64,000 nucleotides of DNA from Waterburya agarophytonicola KI4 (GCF_020640915.1 NZ_JADWDC010000006.1:33063-97062), one strand, 5' to 3'. Shown: positions 8,862-17,841, counted from the first letter of the stretch. Numbers and translations: made by a program. Notes: generated by a model from the sequence alone, not told the origin.

Positions 8862-9824
8862 TCAGAGTGAGCTTAGGGAATCAAAACCATATTTTTCTCT
8901 AATTAAATATAATGGTCTACCTTTTACTTCTTCATATACTCGACCCAGATATTCACCCAATACTCCCAAAGTAATTAATTGAACCCCCCCTAAGAATAGA
9001 ATTGCTACCATTAAAGAAGCATATCCAGGTACATCAACACCAAAAGCTAGAGTACGAATCACTAAAAATAAGGCGTAAAATAAAGAAACTAAGGAAATAC
9101 TCACTCCAACGTAGCTCCAAACTTTAAGAGGTAAAAAACTGAAAGAAATAATACCATCTAAAGCAAAATTCCAGAGCTTCCAATAGTTCCAATTACTATT
9201 ACCAGAATAACGAGGTTCACGATCGAATAATACTGAAGTTTGTTTGTATCCCACCCAAGCAAATAGACCCTTCATAAATCGAGTACGTTCGGGTAGTTTT
9301 TTAATCGCTTCTACTACTTTGCGATCTAACAAGCGGAAGTCTCCAGTATTAGCAGGAATCGCAACAGGACTCATCTTACTAATAGTTTGATAAAAGGCTT
9401 TTGCAGTGGCTTGTTTGAGCCAAGTTTCACCGCGACGCGATCGCCTGGTAGCATAAACTACATCATAACCTTCTCGCCATTTTTCGATTAGTTGCCCGAT
9501 CAATTCTGGGGGATCTTGTAAATCTGCATCAATCGGAATAATTGCTGCACCGCTAGCATGATCTATCCCTGCTGTCAGGGCAATTTCTTTACCAAAATTA
9601 CGAGATAAACTAATTACTTTGATTGTAGAATTTTGTTGGTTGAATTGAATTAATTGGTCTAAAGTATTGTCTTTACTACCATCATTAATACAGATTATTT
9701 CATAAGTAATTTTGAGTTGGTCTAAAACTGAAGTTAATCTAGTAAATAAATTTTCGATATTTTCCGATTCATTGTATAAAGGAACTACTACCGATATTTC
9801 GATTGAATCTAAATTAAGAGACAT
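8862..9824 (-). CDS. GT2 glycosyltransferase, polyprenyl-phosphate type (DPM1/GtrB-like)
   Basis: About 320 residues. The N-terminal GT-A domain has SVVVPLYNESENI, IICINDGSKDNT, the acidic DADLQDPPE metal-binding stretch near residue 97, and GDFRLLDRKVVEA. Two C-terminal membrane helices follow (about 232-255 and 268-290), and the tail LGVLGEYLGRVYEEVKGRPLY is typical of GtrB/ArnC/DPM1-like enzymes that load a sugar onto polyprenyl phosphate at the membrane. The ATG at 9824 has a GGAG 5 bases upstream and is preferred over the GTG two codons earlier. Sugar and pathway cannot be inferred. It is divergent from ureF. Confidence 0.9.
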   Translation of the reverse strand: MSLNLDSIEISVVVPLYNESENIENLFTRLTSVLDQLKITYEIICINDGSKDNTLDQLIQFNQQNSTIKVISLSRNFGKEIALTAGIDHASGAAIIPIDADLQDPPELIGQLIEKWREGYDVVYATRRSRRGETWLKQATAKAFYQTISKMSPVAIPANTGDFRLLDRKVVEAIKKLPERTRFMKGLFAWVGYKQTSVLFDREPRYSGNSNWNYWKLWNFALDGIISFSFLPLKVWSYVGVSISLVSLFYALFLVIRTLAFGVDVPGYASLMVAILFLGGVQLITLGVLGEYLGRVYEEVKGRPLYLIREKYGFDSLSSL

Positions 9825-9890
9825 TAGCACTCCAGCTAAATTAACGACACATATTATAAGTTGATTATTGAAACAGAATTAAACGCACCT

Positions 9891-10601
9891 ATGGCAACGA
9901 ACGATCTAAAATCGACAATTAAACAAAAGCTGACTTTGATGCAATTATCAGATTCTTTTTTTCCTTCTGGATCTTATACCCTCTCTCATGGTTTAGAATC
10001 TTTAGTGCAACAAGATCGAATTCAGCAGCCCGAAGATTTGATTGCTTTTTTACGGATACTATTACACAACAAAATTGGCAGTTGCGATTTAATTGCTCTA
10101 ATTCATAGTTACAAAGGCAGTGCAGCTAACGATTTAGCGAGAGTAAGACAAGTAGATGCACGACTATTTGCTCAAAATGCGATCGCCATCAATCGTCAAA
10201 CTCAACGTCAAAGCGGACGAGCTTTATTGATGGTTGCGCGATCGACATGGCACAATGAGCAATTAGAAAACCTCTCAAGGGATCTAATTTACGATAATTT
10301 TAATTGCTTGCACCCGATTGTTTTTGGTGTGGTAGGAAATATTGCTGATCTGAGTTTGATGGATACGGCGTTGGCTTTTTTACATGGTTTTATTACGGGT
10401 TTACTAGGGGCAGCAATTCGCTTGGGGATCTTAGGACATTTGCAAGCCCAACAAATATCTTTGGAGTTAGCAGACGATATTGAAGCAGTTTTAGAAAAAT
10501 CATCTTCTCTTGATTTAGATCGAATGTGGTCTTGTACTCCTACAATCGATCTAGCTCAAATGGTTCACTCTCAACTAAATACTAGGTTGTTTGCCAGCTA
10601 A
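9891..10601 (+). CDS. ureF: Urease accessory protein UreF
   Basis: A 236-residue helical protein. Family landmarks are LMQLSDSFFPSGSYTLSHGLESLV (read as two adjoining pieces) near residue 18, NRQTQRQSGRAL near 105 and HPIVFGVVG near 145. UreF works with UreD and UreG to insert nickel into apo-urease. The frame reaches a TTG at 9861, but the ATG at 9891 gives the expected N-terminus. No other urease gene is in the window, so this is an isolated accessory gene. Its stop is 2 bp from the convergent stop of the RodZ-like gene. Confidence 0.93.
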   Translation: MATNDLKSTIKQKLTLMQLSDSFFPSGSYTLSHGLESLVQQDRIQQPEDLIAFLRILLHNKIGSCDLIALIHSYKGSAANDLARVRQVDARLFAQNAIAINRQTQRQSGRALLMVARSTWHNEQLENLSRDLIYDNFNCLHPIVFGVVGNIADLSLMDTALAFLHGFITGLLGAAIRLGILGHLQAQQISLELADDIEAVLEKSSSLDLDRMWSCTPTIDLAQMVHSQLNTRLFAS

Positions 10602-10603
10602 CA

Positions 10604-11380
10604 TTAATTAACCGTATAAGTTATTTCTTCCACTTCTCCTGGTGCGCCCAAGACTTTTTTCTGTTCGTTGTTGAAGCTGATGACAACGCCTCCTGCATTT
10701 CCCGCCCTTATTGTTACTTGCTTGTCTCCACTCCAAGATCTTTGTGTACCTTTAGGTAAAATACCTTCAAAAGCGACGTTACCATCTACCATAACCTTAA
10801 GCCAACAACGTTCCTGAAGATTTATGCCTACGGTAACTGATTCTGAGTTGCTCGATTGAGAAACAAACTGAGGGACAGATTCAGGAGTAGTATTTGCTTG
10901 TGAGACTTCTGTTTGAGCTACTTTTGAGTCGATAGCTGGTTTTTCTAGTGGTATTTCCTCGATCGCGATGGGGCGTTCGACCACAAGAGTTATTCCTTTG
11001 ACAGAAAGAATCACCAGTAAAATATATAACAAATAGAGATGGAGCGATCTCAACTGGAAATTAAGCCAATATTTACGACGAATGCTAGTTGCCCTCGGAG
11101 ATGGCGTTACTTCCGTATCAGCTATAGAACTAACTTCAAATTGAATTTGTTTGGCATCTATTTCTTGGGCAAACTTGCCTACCAAAGCTTTAATATAAAA
11201 AGGCTCTGGTAATTCTGCAAAATCTCCTGTTTCAATTGCTTCTAACAACCTTTTGGAGATTAGTGTATTGGCTGCAATAGAATCTAAGGAAATTGATTTA
11301 GCCAAACGAATACGTTGTAAATCAGAACCGATCTCGATGAGTTTTTTTTGTTGCTCGGGGGTTAAGTTATTTTTTGTCAT
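10604..11380 (-). CDS. RodZ-like protein: cytoplasmic HTH, one membrane helix, DUF4115 domain
   Basis: About 258 residues. An Xre-type helix-turn-helix of the HTH_25 kind (about 5-75: LQRIRLAKSISLDSIAANTLIS, read as adjoining pieces) is followed by one membrane helix (YLLYILLVILSVKGITLVV, about 125-145), a Ser/Gln-rich linker and a C-terminal beta domain of the RodZ_C/DUF4115 type (ERCWLKVMVDGNVAFEGILPKG, two pieces). RodZ links MreB to the envelope in rod-shaped bacteria; the exact role here is inference. The start at 11380 is chosen because GGGAG lies 8 bases upstream; the frame extends to a TTG at 11407. It follows the rluB-type gene by about 30 bp, a likely pair. Confidence 0.82.
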   Translation of the reverse strand: MTKNNLTPEQQKKLIEIGSDLQRIRLAKSISLDSIAANTLISKRLLEAIETGDFAELPEPFYIKALVGKFAQEIDAKQIQFEVSSIADTEVTPSPRATSIRRKYWLNFQLRSLHLYLLYILLVILSVKGITLVVERPIAIEEIPLEKPAIDSKVAQTEVSQANTTPESVPQFVSQSSNSESVTVGINLQERCWLKVMVDGNVAFEGILPKGTQRSWSGDKQVTIRAGNAGGVVISFNNEQKKVLGAPGEVEEITYTVN

Positions 11381-11410
11381 ATACTGCGCTCCCAGGTTGA
11401 GCAGCAACTT

Positions 11411-12166
11411 TTAAAGTTTGGTATTAAAAGAATTTTTCAGAAAATTAATTTCAGTAGATTGAAGATGTCTGTATTTACCCAGGGGAAGTTGATCTAGACT
11501 AAAAGAATTCAAGCAAATTGAACCAATTTTAGTACGATGTAGTTTGTTCACTTGATAGCCAAGTTTTTCGGCTACACGACGTATTTGTCGATTTCTACCC
11601 TCAGTTAAGATTATCTCAATGGTTTTTCCAGACTTATTCGATTCAATTAGTTTTACTTTTGCGGGGAGGGTTTTTCTCCCTTCTAAGATTATCCCTTGTC
11701 GCCACACTGTCAAATCTTTTTTAGAAATAAAACGATCTAACTCCACAAGATAGGTTTTAGGTAAATGGTAGCGAGGATGAGTCAAGCCAAGAGTTAGGTT
11801 GCCATCGTTAGTTAAAATTAAAGCACCACTAGAAGCAAAATCTAGTCTCCCGACAGGATGAATTCCCGTTCCTTGCTTGAGATCTTGTGGTAACAAATCA
11901 ATGACAGTAGAACGATTTTGAGGATCCCAGCAAGTAGATACCACTCCTGGGGGTTTGTTGAGCAATAAGTAAATAAATTGAGGACGATCTGATAGTTTGA
12001 TTGGTTTGCCATCTACATGGAGAATATCTACCGTTAGATCGACTTTATCTCCCAAACTAACTGTTTGACCATTAATCTGAATCCTTCCCGCTAAAATCAT
12101 TTTTTCTGCTTTGCGTCGCGAGGCTATACCCCACTGAGACAAAACTTTTTGAACTCTTTCAGACAT
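11411..12166 (-). CDS. rRNA pseudouridine synthase, RsuA/RluB/E/F family
   Basis: A 251-residue enzyme. An N-terminal S4 RNA-binding domain (VQKVLSQWGIASRRKAEKMI, 5-24) precedes the catalytic domain with the catalytic Asp in HPVGRLDFASSGALILTNDG (about 102-121), then LTHPRYHLPKTYLVEL and EGRNRQIRRVAEKLGY. It isomerises uridine to pseudouridine in rRNA, probably 23S as for RluB, but sequence alone does not separate RluB from RsuA. It is the upstream member of the pair with the RodZ-like gene. Confidence 0.92.
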   Translation of the reverse strand: MSERVQKVLSQWGIASRRKAEKMILAGRIQINGQTVSLGDKVDLTVDILHVDGKPIKLSDRPQFIYLLLNKPPGVVSTCWDPQNRSTVIDLLPQDLKQGTGIHPVGRLDFASSGALILTNDGNLTLGLTHPRYHLPKTYLVELDRFISKKDLTVWRQGIILEGRKTLPAKVKLIESNKSGKTIEIILTEGRNRQIRRVAEKLGYQVNKLHRTKIGSICLNSFSLDQLPLGKYRHLQSTEINFLKNSFNTKL

Positions 12167-12295
12167 TGAGAGATTTTCCTATTGGCAATGTAATTTTTAA
12201 TTTTACAATGTAGTATCCCTTCCACAATCAGTGAGCTAGTAATATATTTCCCAAAAAGAGTGATAAAGTATCAATCAATTTAACCAGTACTGGAA

Positions 12296-12991
12296 TTGAT
12301 TACCAAATTATTATCTACCGCCATTAAATTTTATTTGCGATCGCAAGTTAGTCATGTAGAAGATTTACAAGTAAAGATCGGCGGCAAAAATCGCCAAATT
12401 CTCCAGGGTTACATTCCTGAAGTTTTTTTAAGCTGTCAGAAGGTTGTTTATCAAGGGTTGTATTTACAACAGGTGAAACTACATGGTACTGATATTGCTT
12501 TCAATTTACCAGAAGTATTGAAAAAGAAACCATTAAGACTCCAGGAAGCAATAATTGTTCGAGTTGAATTGGTTTTGGATGCTAGAGATCTTTCGGCTTC
12601 AATTGATTCTAGTTTGTTACAAAGTGGCTTAACAGATTTGTGGAAAATTGTTTTAGCAGCAGATAAACCAGCCTCGAAGAATTTGGGATTAACTAATTCT
12701 AATCTTAAATGGAATAATATCGCGATCGCAGATCGAGAACTCAATTTCTCAGGGGTATATCAAGATAACATGGGTAACGAGCATAAATTTAACTTAGCTA
12801 CGGGAGTAAGTTTAGCTAACAGTCATACTCTCTGTTTATCTCCTTTAAGAATTAGTAATGACTCAGATGTTGGTAACGAACTAATAGAGAAGCTAGAAAT
12901 TGATTTGGGTAACGATGTCAAGATTGAAGAATTGATTATTCAATCCCAGCAAATATTATGTTGGGGACATATAACAGTTAATAATGGATAA
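12296..12991 (+). CDS. DUF2993 (LmeA-like) phospholipid-binding family protein
   Basis: A 231-residue protein with the DUF2993 features KLLSTAIKFYLRSQVSHVEDLQVKIGG near the N-terminus (spanning 4-30) and YQGLYLQQVKLHGTDIAFN near residue 50. The family is common in cyanobacteria; the actinobacterial member LmeA acts in mannan assembly and binds phospholipid. No role is established in cyanobacteria. There is no signal peptide. The start used is a TTG at 12296, since no ATG lies near the conserved N-terminus. The stop codon lies inside a perfect inverted repeat (12978-13005). Confidence 0.78.
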   Translation: MITKLLSTAIKFYLRSQVSHVEDLQVKIGGKNRQILQGYIPEVFLSCQKVVYQGLYLQQVKLHGTDIAFNLPEVLKKKPLRLQEAIIVRVELVLDARDLSASIDSSLLQSGLTDLWKIVLAADKPASKNLGLTNSNLKWNNIAIADRELNFSGVYQDNMGNEHKFNLATGVSLANSHTLCLSPLRISNDSDVGNELIEKLEIDLGNDVKIEELIIQSQQILCWGHITVNNG

Positions 12992-13005
12992 TTGTCCATT
13001 ATTAA
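12978..13005. repeat. Perfect 11-bp inverted repeat over the stop of the DUF2993 gene
   Basis: TTAATAATGGA (12978-12988) and TCCATTATTAA (12995-13005) pair perfectly around a 6-nt loop. No T-run follows on either strand, so it is not a classical terminator. It may protect the 3' end or be a copy of the AATGGA/TCCATT low-complexity repeats seen between cyanobacterial genes. Confidence 0.7.
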
Positions 13006-13029
13006 GTACTAGTAACTAGATCGATCACC

Positions 13030-13818
13030 CTAATTGCCTTCATGGATTTCAATTATACGACCATTTAACGGTTGAAGAGGTCTAGCATTATAAGGATGGA
13101 TACTTTCAAAATTTTCTATTTGTTCGAGGGATAATTCTATTGGCTCTAAGAAAAGTTTCCACCTTACTTCTTCAGTACAGGGAGGAATCGTTAACGATCC
13201 ATCATAAGTAATAAATGTTCTATCGTCTGGTAACAAGTCAGCAATATTAATAGTAATACTATTACCTTGGGTTGCTTCAGTATTTTTGGGTATGGCATCC
13301 CAAATACTAGCAATTACACTATTCTCTTCTCCTGGATCCATCAATACTCCCACTACAGCCAGTTTTCCTGCTTCATTTCGATGAACAAGATGAAGTTCCA
13401 TAGCTGAAGTTCTATTTTCGACTCCATGCTCGCTGGGAGTATGAAAATGAAACTGTATTAACTCAAAAACTTCCTTATCAACACGAAGAAAGTTGCCTGG
13501 CTCATAAAGTGCTTCAATAGTATGACCATTATCTATGACTTGAGCTTTACTGGGCTGATAGTCAAATTCAATCTCAATTGGTTCGGCTTCTTCAACAATA
13601 CTCACATCAACAGGAGACTGATTTCGCCCCAATTCACAGGATTGAAATTCCTCTGAAAGCTCTCCCCATTGTGTAGGATTAGCGGCACCTCCATATCCCC
13701 AGTGAGGTTCATTTTCTTCTGTTAAAGAGATACGAGGATTGAAAGTAATTGCTGAGAAAACAGCTAAAAAAACAGAACTTATTATAAACTGATATCGCCA
13801 CAGTCTGCTATTTTTCAT
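13030..13818 (-). CDS. Alpha-class carbonic anhydrase, exported
   Basis: A 262-residue enzyme for the interconversion of CO2 and bicarbonate. An N-terminal signal or anchor segment (YQFIISSVFLAVFSAITF, about 9-26) is followed by the alpha-CA domain from HWGYGG. The first two zinc ligands are in FHFHTPSEH (about 124-132) and the third is in ELHLVH (about 143-148). GSLTIPPCTEEVRW and PLQPLNGR close the domain. The signal sequence points to the periplasm, as for EcaA of other cyanobacteria, giving a likely role in inorganic-carbon supply. It stands alone, convergent with the DUF2993 gene. Confidence 0.93.
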   Translation of the reverse strand: MKNSRLWRYQFIISSVFLAVFSAITFNPRISLTEENEPHWGYGGAANPTQWGELSEEFQSCELGRNQSPVDVSIVEEAEPIEIEFDYQPSKAQVIDNGHTIEALYEPGNFLRVDKEVFELIQFHFHTPSEHGVENRTSAMELHLVHRNEAGKLAVVGVLMDPGEENSVIASIWDAIPKNTEATQGNSITINIADLLPDDRTFITYDGSLTIPPCTEEVRWKLFLEPIELSLEQIENFESIHPYNARPLQPLNGRIIEIHEGN

Positions 13819-13885
13819 TGATTTATCTACTCGATATATAATAGGTGAATTAACTCTACTATTTAATATGTCTCAAATAGATATT

Positions 13886-15106
13886 TTATGTATTTATATG
13901 TAAGAGGAATAAGGCAAAATCTAACGCTTCCTGGGGAGTGGATATTTTAGATTCTATTTGTGCTATTTGAATTTCGGTTAATAGAGTGCCAATCATAGGA
14001 GAAGGCTTAAGATTTAGTTTCCCGATTAAATCGTTTCCTGTTACTAAAGATTGGGGATGTGCCACTAGATCTTCTGGGTTGAGATAGCGTTCAATCAAAG
14101 GATTTAGTAAATCTAAAGATACCCCTGTTGCGATCGCTCTTACCATCAAGATGGGAAAGATATCCTTAACATCTAAAAACCAGAAATATTGCTCCCGCAA
14201 ACTTATCTGGTTAGTCATTATTTGCAAGCAAGGCAAGTGCTTAACTGTTTTAGCTACGGCTTTGATTTCACTACGAGAATATTTTAGTCGAGCGACTTCT
14301 GCTTCTGCTGCAACTTCGTCTGTAGATACCAAGGTAGCTAGTTTACTTAAAATCGATAATTCGGGCTGATTTAAACCTAAATTAGAACAAACCTCGATCG
14401 CATTTTCTACCCGATCTAATTGTTTGATTTTATCAGTATCTATATTAGGCAACCAAAACTGCAATAAACCATCTTCTTGTGCCGCTGCCAGCCATTTATT
14501 CCCTTGAGAAGTAGTAAAGATATAATTTAATTCTGCCTGCACTCTTTCTGGTGCAATAGTTGATAACAGATTCGCGCGATCGCAAATAGCTTTTCGGGTA
14601 TTTGATTCAATATTAAAATCTAGTTGTGCTGCCTGACGATACGCTCTTAATAACCTTAAAGGATCGTCTTCTAAATTAGTAGGAGAAATCATCCTCAAAA
14701 CTCTTTGTTCGAGATCTGCTACACCATCAAAAGGATCGATTAACTGTTGGGATGAAACATTATAAGCGATCGCATTAATCGTAAAATCTCTTCGCTTGAG
14801 ATCGGTTACTAAACTATCTCCTTCCTGTCGAGCAAAATCCAAAGTACCTTGAGGAAAAACCACCCGCGCAATTTCTCTTTCTTTATCTAAAATAACAAAC
14901 CCTACACCATAAAAATTCGCAATATCTTTCGCTGTAGAAATTGTATTTTCTGGCAAGACAAAATCAAGATCTAACGGTGTCTTATAGCGTTGTAATAAAG
15001 CATCCCTTACCGATCCGCCAACTAAATAAGCCGAGGTAGGTAATTGATTCATATCCCAAGGAAAATCAAGGGATGATAAATATAACTTTATTTGTTCGAC
15101 GCTCAT
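13886..15106 (-). CDS. tRNA nucleotidyltransferase / poly(A) polymerase family (CCA-adding)
   Basis: A 406-residue class II nucleotidyltransferase. The head has YLVGGSVRDALL (about 27-38) and the metal-binding DLDFVLP, then the template region RRDFTINAIAYN (about 107-118) and DDPLRLLRAYRQAAQLDF (about 160). The helical C-terminal body lacks an HD domain. It adds or repairs the 3' CCA of tRNA. Some cyanobacteria divide the job between CC- and A-adding enzymes, which cannot be decided by eye here. It is divergent from ycf34, 58 bp apart. Confidence 0.9.
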   Translation of the reverse strand: MSVEQIKLYLSSLDFPWDMNQLPTSAYLVGGSVRDALLQRYKTPLDLDFVLPENTISTAKDIANFYGVGFVILDKEREIARVVFPQGTLDFARQEGDSLVTDLKRRDFTINAIAYNVSSQQLIDPFDGVADLEQRVLRMISPTNLEDDPLRLLRAYRQAAQLDFNIESNTRKAICDRANLLSTIAPERVQAELNYIFTTSQGNKWLAAAQEDGLLQFWLPNIDTDKIKQLDRVENAIEVCSNLGLNQPELSILSKLATLVSTDEVAAEAEVARLKYSRSEIKAVAKTVKHLPCLQIMTNQISLREQYFWFLDVKDIFPILMVRAIATGVSLDLLNPLIERYLNPEDLVAHPQSLVTGNDLIGKLNLKPSPMIGTLLTEIQIAQIESKISTPQEALDFALFLLHINT

Positions 15107-15164
15107 ATACTTTGGAGTCTTTGTTAAATTAATAATTAAAGCACGAAGCCACAGTTGAAAAATT

Positions 15165-15413
15165 ATGTGTATTTGTATTAACTGCCAATATGTCGATCGC
15201 TGTCAAACTTATAATGCAGTAGAAACTCAGCACCAACAACCCCACCTAACGGAAGATCCTACCTTTGAACCAGTCGAACCTACGATTAACGTCAACATTC
15301 GCACAGAGAGCGAAACAATAGAAATGGAGTGGGATGTAGTAGGCTGCAATAGTTTTGTTGAAGAAACTGGAAAATGGGCTAAATTACGTCCAGGAATGGC
15401 TATACCTACGTGA
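15165..15413 (+). CDS. ycf34: Ycf34 family protein
   Basis: An 82-residue acidic protein matching Ycf34, found in cyanobacteria and red-algal plastids. It starts MCICINCQYVDRCQTY, and the cysteines at 2, 4, 7 and 13 plus one in VGCNSF are the conserved set proposed to hold an iron-sulfur cluster. Ycf34 of Synechocystis is reported to affect photosynthetic electron transport. The gene is complete and stands alone between the divergent CCA gene and the downstream dedA-like gene. Confidence 0.9.
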   Translation: MCICINCQYVDRCQTYNAVETQHQQPHLTEDPTFEPVEPTINVNIRTESETIEMEWDVVGCNSFVEETGKWAKLRPGMAIPT

Positions 15414-15547
15414 TTAAGGATAGAAGATAAAAAAGAAATCCAGATTAAGTATTAAGTAGGTGTATTGCAGCTTACTTCTAGCAATTGACAGTTCTGATTG
15501 CTTTACGTCAAGATAATAAGGAAAGTTAATCTTTGTTAAGACGTTGA

Positions 15548-16168
15548 ATGTCATTAGAATTTTTTAGTTTAGATACTCTGCAAGAAATTGCACGTCTTTA
15601 TGGTTATTGGACTGTTTTTGGCGGAATTGCTCTAGAAAACATGGGTATTCCTCTCCCTGGGGAAACCATTGTCATTGTGGGTGGTTTTTTGGCGGGTAGT
15701 GGTGAATTAAACTACTGGCTAGTATTGGGTAGTGCGATCGCTGGCGCAGTATTGGGGGATAATTTTGGTTATTGGGTTGGTAGAGTCGGCGGTTGGCAAC
15801 TTTTAGTTAAAGTTGGTAGTATTTTTCGCATCCAAGAACAACAATTAGAACAAGCAAAAGATCGCTACAGTCAGAATGCTGCTCAAGCTGTATTTTGGGG
15901 ACGCTTTGTAACTATTTTAAGAATTTTTGCAGGACCTTTAGCAGGTATTACAAAGATGCCCTATAAGCAATTTTTATTATATAATTTTGGCGGTGCTGCG
16001 GTGTGGTCTACTACTATCGTTAGTCTGGCTTATTTTTTAGGTAAAGTTGTTACTTTAGAAGAGATTGTCGGCTGGGTAACTCGATTTGGTATAGTTGCTC
16101 TACTAATTATTATCGTCGGTTTTGTCGCTTGGGAATACAGACAAAAGAAATTATTTTCTAAAGAATAA
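15548..16168 (+). CDS. DedA family (VTT domain) membrane protein
   Basis: A 206-residue polytopic protein of the DedA/SNARE-associated family. Landmarks are ENMGIPLPGETIVIVGGFLAG near residue 30 (read across the re-entrant loop), GDNFGYWVGRVGG near 75 and FWGRFVTILRIFAGPLAGI near 117, which contains the conserved Arg residues. Four to five hydrophobic stretches are visible. DedA proteins support membrane homeostasis, and some act as lipid transporters of the undecaprenyl-phosphate type; the substrate here is unknown. The gene is convergent with truB across 14 bp. Confidence 0.9.
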   Translation: MSLEFFSLDTLQEIARLYGYWTVFGGIALENMGIPLPGETIVIVGGFLAGSGELNYWLVLGSAIAGAVLGDNFGYWVGRVGGWQLLVKVGSIFRIQEQQLEQAKDRYSQNAAQAVFWGRFVTILRIFAGPLAGITKMPYKQFLLYNFGGAAVWSTTIVSLAYFLGKVVTLEEIVGWVTRFGIVALLIIIVGFVAWEYRQKKLFSKE

Positions 16169-16182
16169 TTCAAACAAAATAT

Positions 16183-17097
16183 TTAACTAGCGCAGACAAT
16201 TTTTGGTTTGATTTTTAGAATATCATTGCGTTCAAACAAAATACTAATACCCAGAAAAGTTCTATCTTCACCGTAAACAACAATATAATCTCCCTCATTT
16301 AAAGTAGATATTCGATCTGTAGCAATAGCTTCTGATAAATCTACTAATTGACCCTGACACCAAAGTTTAACTGATTCTTGAGTCAAGGTTGCACTGCCTA
16401 GGTGATGGAGAATATGACTGGGTTCAATCAAACTAAAATTTTTTTCTGCTAACTGGCGTTCAATGTCGTCAAAAGTGATGCTGTTGTTGAGATGCATTCC
16501 ACAACTTTCGGTACGAATCAAACTCGCCAAAGTTCCACCAACTCCCAACATTTTTCCCAGATCGCGAGCGATCGCTCTAATATAAGTACCAGGACTACAT
16601 TCAATATCCACTTCTAGTTCATAAAATTCTGAACAGTCGATATTGATTAATTCAATTTTAGTAATAGTTATAGTTCTGGGTTCGACAACAACTTCTTCCC
16701 CTTTTCTCGCCAATTGATAGAGTTTTTTACCATTTTTTTTAATAGCACTATAGATTGGTGGAATTTGCTCGATTGTGCCAACAAACCTATCCAAGCTATT
16801 GACAATTAGAGTTGAGTCCAAATCGACTCGATCTACACTTTCAATTACCTCTCCTTCTAGATCGTCGGTAGTAGTAGTTAATCCTAAGCGAATACAAGCA
16901 CGATACGCTTTGGGTTCGGGCAGAAATTGTAGCAATCTTGTTGCTTTGCCAACTGCTATGGGCAATACTCCTGTAGCAGCAGGATCTAAAGTACCTCCGT
17001 GTCCAATTTTTCTGGTATTTAATAATTTTCGTAATTTGGCAATGCAATCGTGGGATGTAAACCCCGCAGGTTTATTCAAATTTATTAAGCCAAACAT
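16183..17097 (-). CDS. truB: tRNA pseudouridine(55) synthase TruB
   Basis: A 304-residue enzyme that makes pseudouridine 55 in the T-loop of tRNAs. It opens FGLINLNKPAGFTSHD; the catalytic Asp38 is in GHGGTLDPAATGVLPIAVG. YRACIRLGLTTTTDD, PPIYSAIKKNGKKLYQLAR and CSPGTYIRAIARDLG follow in family order. The C-terminal 60 residues form the usual small PUA-like end. It is the only gene of its transcript, with a 300-bp upstream spacer that holds the 11-bp-periodic repeats. Confidence 0.96.
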   Translation of the reverse strand: MFGLINLNKPAGFTSHDCIAKLRKLLNTRKIGHGGTLDPAATGVLPIAVGKATRLLQFLPEPKAYRACIRLGLTTTTDDLEGEVIESVDRVDLDSTLIVNSLDRFVGTIEQIPPIYSAIKKNGKKLYQLARKGEEVVVEPRTITITKIELINIDCSEFYELEVDIECSPGTYIRAIARDLGKMLGVGGTLASLIRTESCGMHLNNSITFDDIERQLAEKNFSLIEPSHILHHLGSATLTQESVKLWCQGQLVDLSEAIATDRISTLNEGDYIVVYGEDRTFLGISILFERNDILKIKPKIVCAS

Positions 17098-17274
17098 TTA
17101 ATTAACGATCCTTAAAATGATTACCTGATTATGATTAGATAGGGCAATCCTGTCTGAATATTTTATTTTATAGTCATCCCGTAACATTTTTTGATTAATG
17201 AGAAATGTAAAAAAATATACTTTATCTGTTAATAAATTATGTGAAGTGAGCTAACATTGATCGTATCAAGTTCA

Positions 17275-17322
17275 AGTAAAGTTTGAGTAAAGTTGGAGTA
17301 AAGTAACCTACCTCAAGTAAAG
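17275..17322. promoter_or_regulatory. Tandem 8-bp direct repeats with 3-bp spacers (Pho-box-like)
   Basis: AGTAAAG occurs at 17275-17281, 17286-17292, 17297-17303 and 17316-17322: three copies at exactly 11-bp period plus a fourth 19 bp on. On the minus strand the units read CTTTACTC, CTTTACTC and CTTTACTT with spacers of 3 bp, the layout of Pho boxes and other OmpR/PhoB-family sites. The unit matches the cyanobacterial Pho box CTTAACCT at 5 of 8 positions. The array lies 76-123 bp before the RsbW-like gene and about 180 bp before truB. Confidence 0.55.
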
Positions 17323-17397
17323 ATTTTGGCGATCTCTATGAGAAGTTTGTAGGTAAATTTTTTCCTAATTCCATTGATTTAAAGCTACCAGTGTTGA

Positions 17398-17841
17398 ATG
17401 AAAACCAACTCCCAATTCAAGCAATATCACCTACAAGTTAATACAGAATTAGAAGCTCTCAAAGAAGTATTGCAATGGTTTGAAGGTCTAGTTTTCCCCC
17501 TTGTTCCCCAGAAAATGGGCTGGCAATGTGAGGTTGCACTAGTGGAAGCATTTACTAATGCAGTCCGTCACGCTCATTGTAATTTACCCCAGAGTACTCC
17601 TATCGATCTTGAAGTGGAACTGTTGCCAAATTTCTTAGAAATGAGAATTTGGGATCGAGGGCGATCTTTTGACCTTGATGCGAAGCTCCTCAAAGGAGAA
17701 CAAGAAGCTGGTTCTATGGATAAAGAGGGTGGTAGAGGATTGCAATTTATCAAGAAACTAACTGATGAACTACAATACCTCAACCTACCCAACCATCGTA
17801 ACTGCTTGGTGATGCGTAAAAAATACGCTAGCAGCATCTAA
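17398..17841 (+). CDS. Anti-sigma regulatory factor-type serine kinase (RsbW-like ATPase)
   Basis: A 147-residue single-domain HATPase_c protein of the RsbW/SpoIIAB kind. The N-box is VALVEAFTNAVRHAH (about 45-59), the G1-box is IWDRGRSFDLDAKLL (about 85), and the G2-like lid is EGGRGLQFIKKLTDEL (about 112). Such kinases phosphorylate an anti-anti-sigma (STAS) protein or bind a sigma factor; no partner gene is adjacent. The last four bases overlap the end of the convergent gene. The 300-bp upstream spacer has the direct repeats at 17275-17322. Confidence 0.88.
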   Translation: MKTNSQFKQYHLQVNTELEALKEVLQWFEGLVFPLVPQKMGWQCEVALVEAFTNAVRHAHCNLPQSTPIDLEVELLPNFLEMRIWDRGRSFDLDAKLLKGEQEAGSMDKEGGRGLQFIKKLTDELQYLNLPNHRNCLVMRKKYASSI

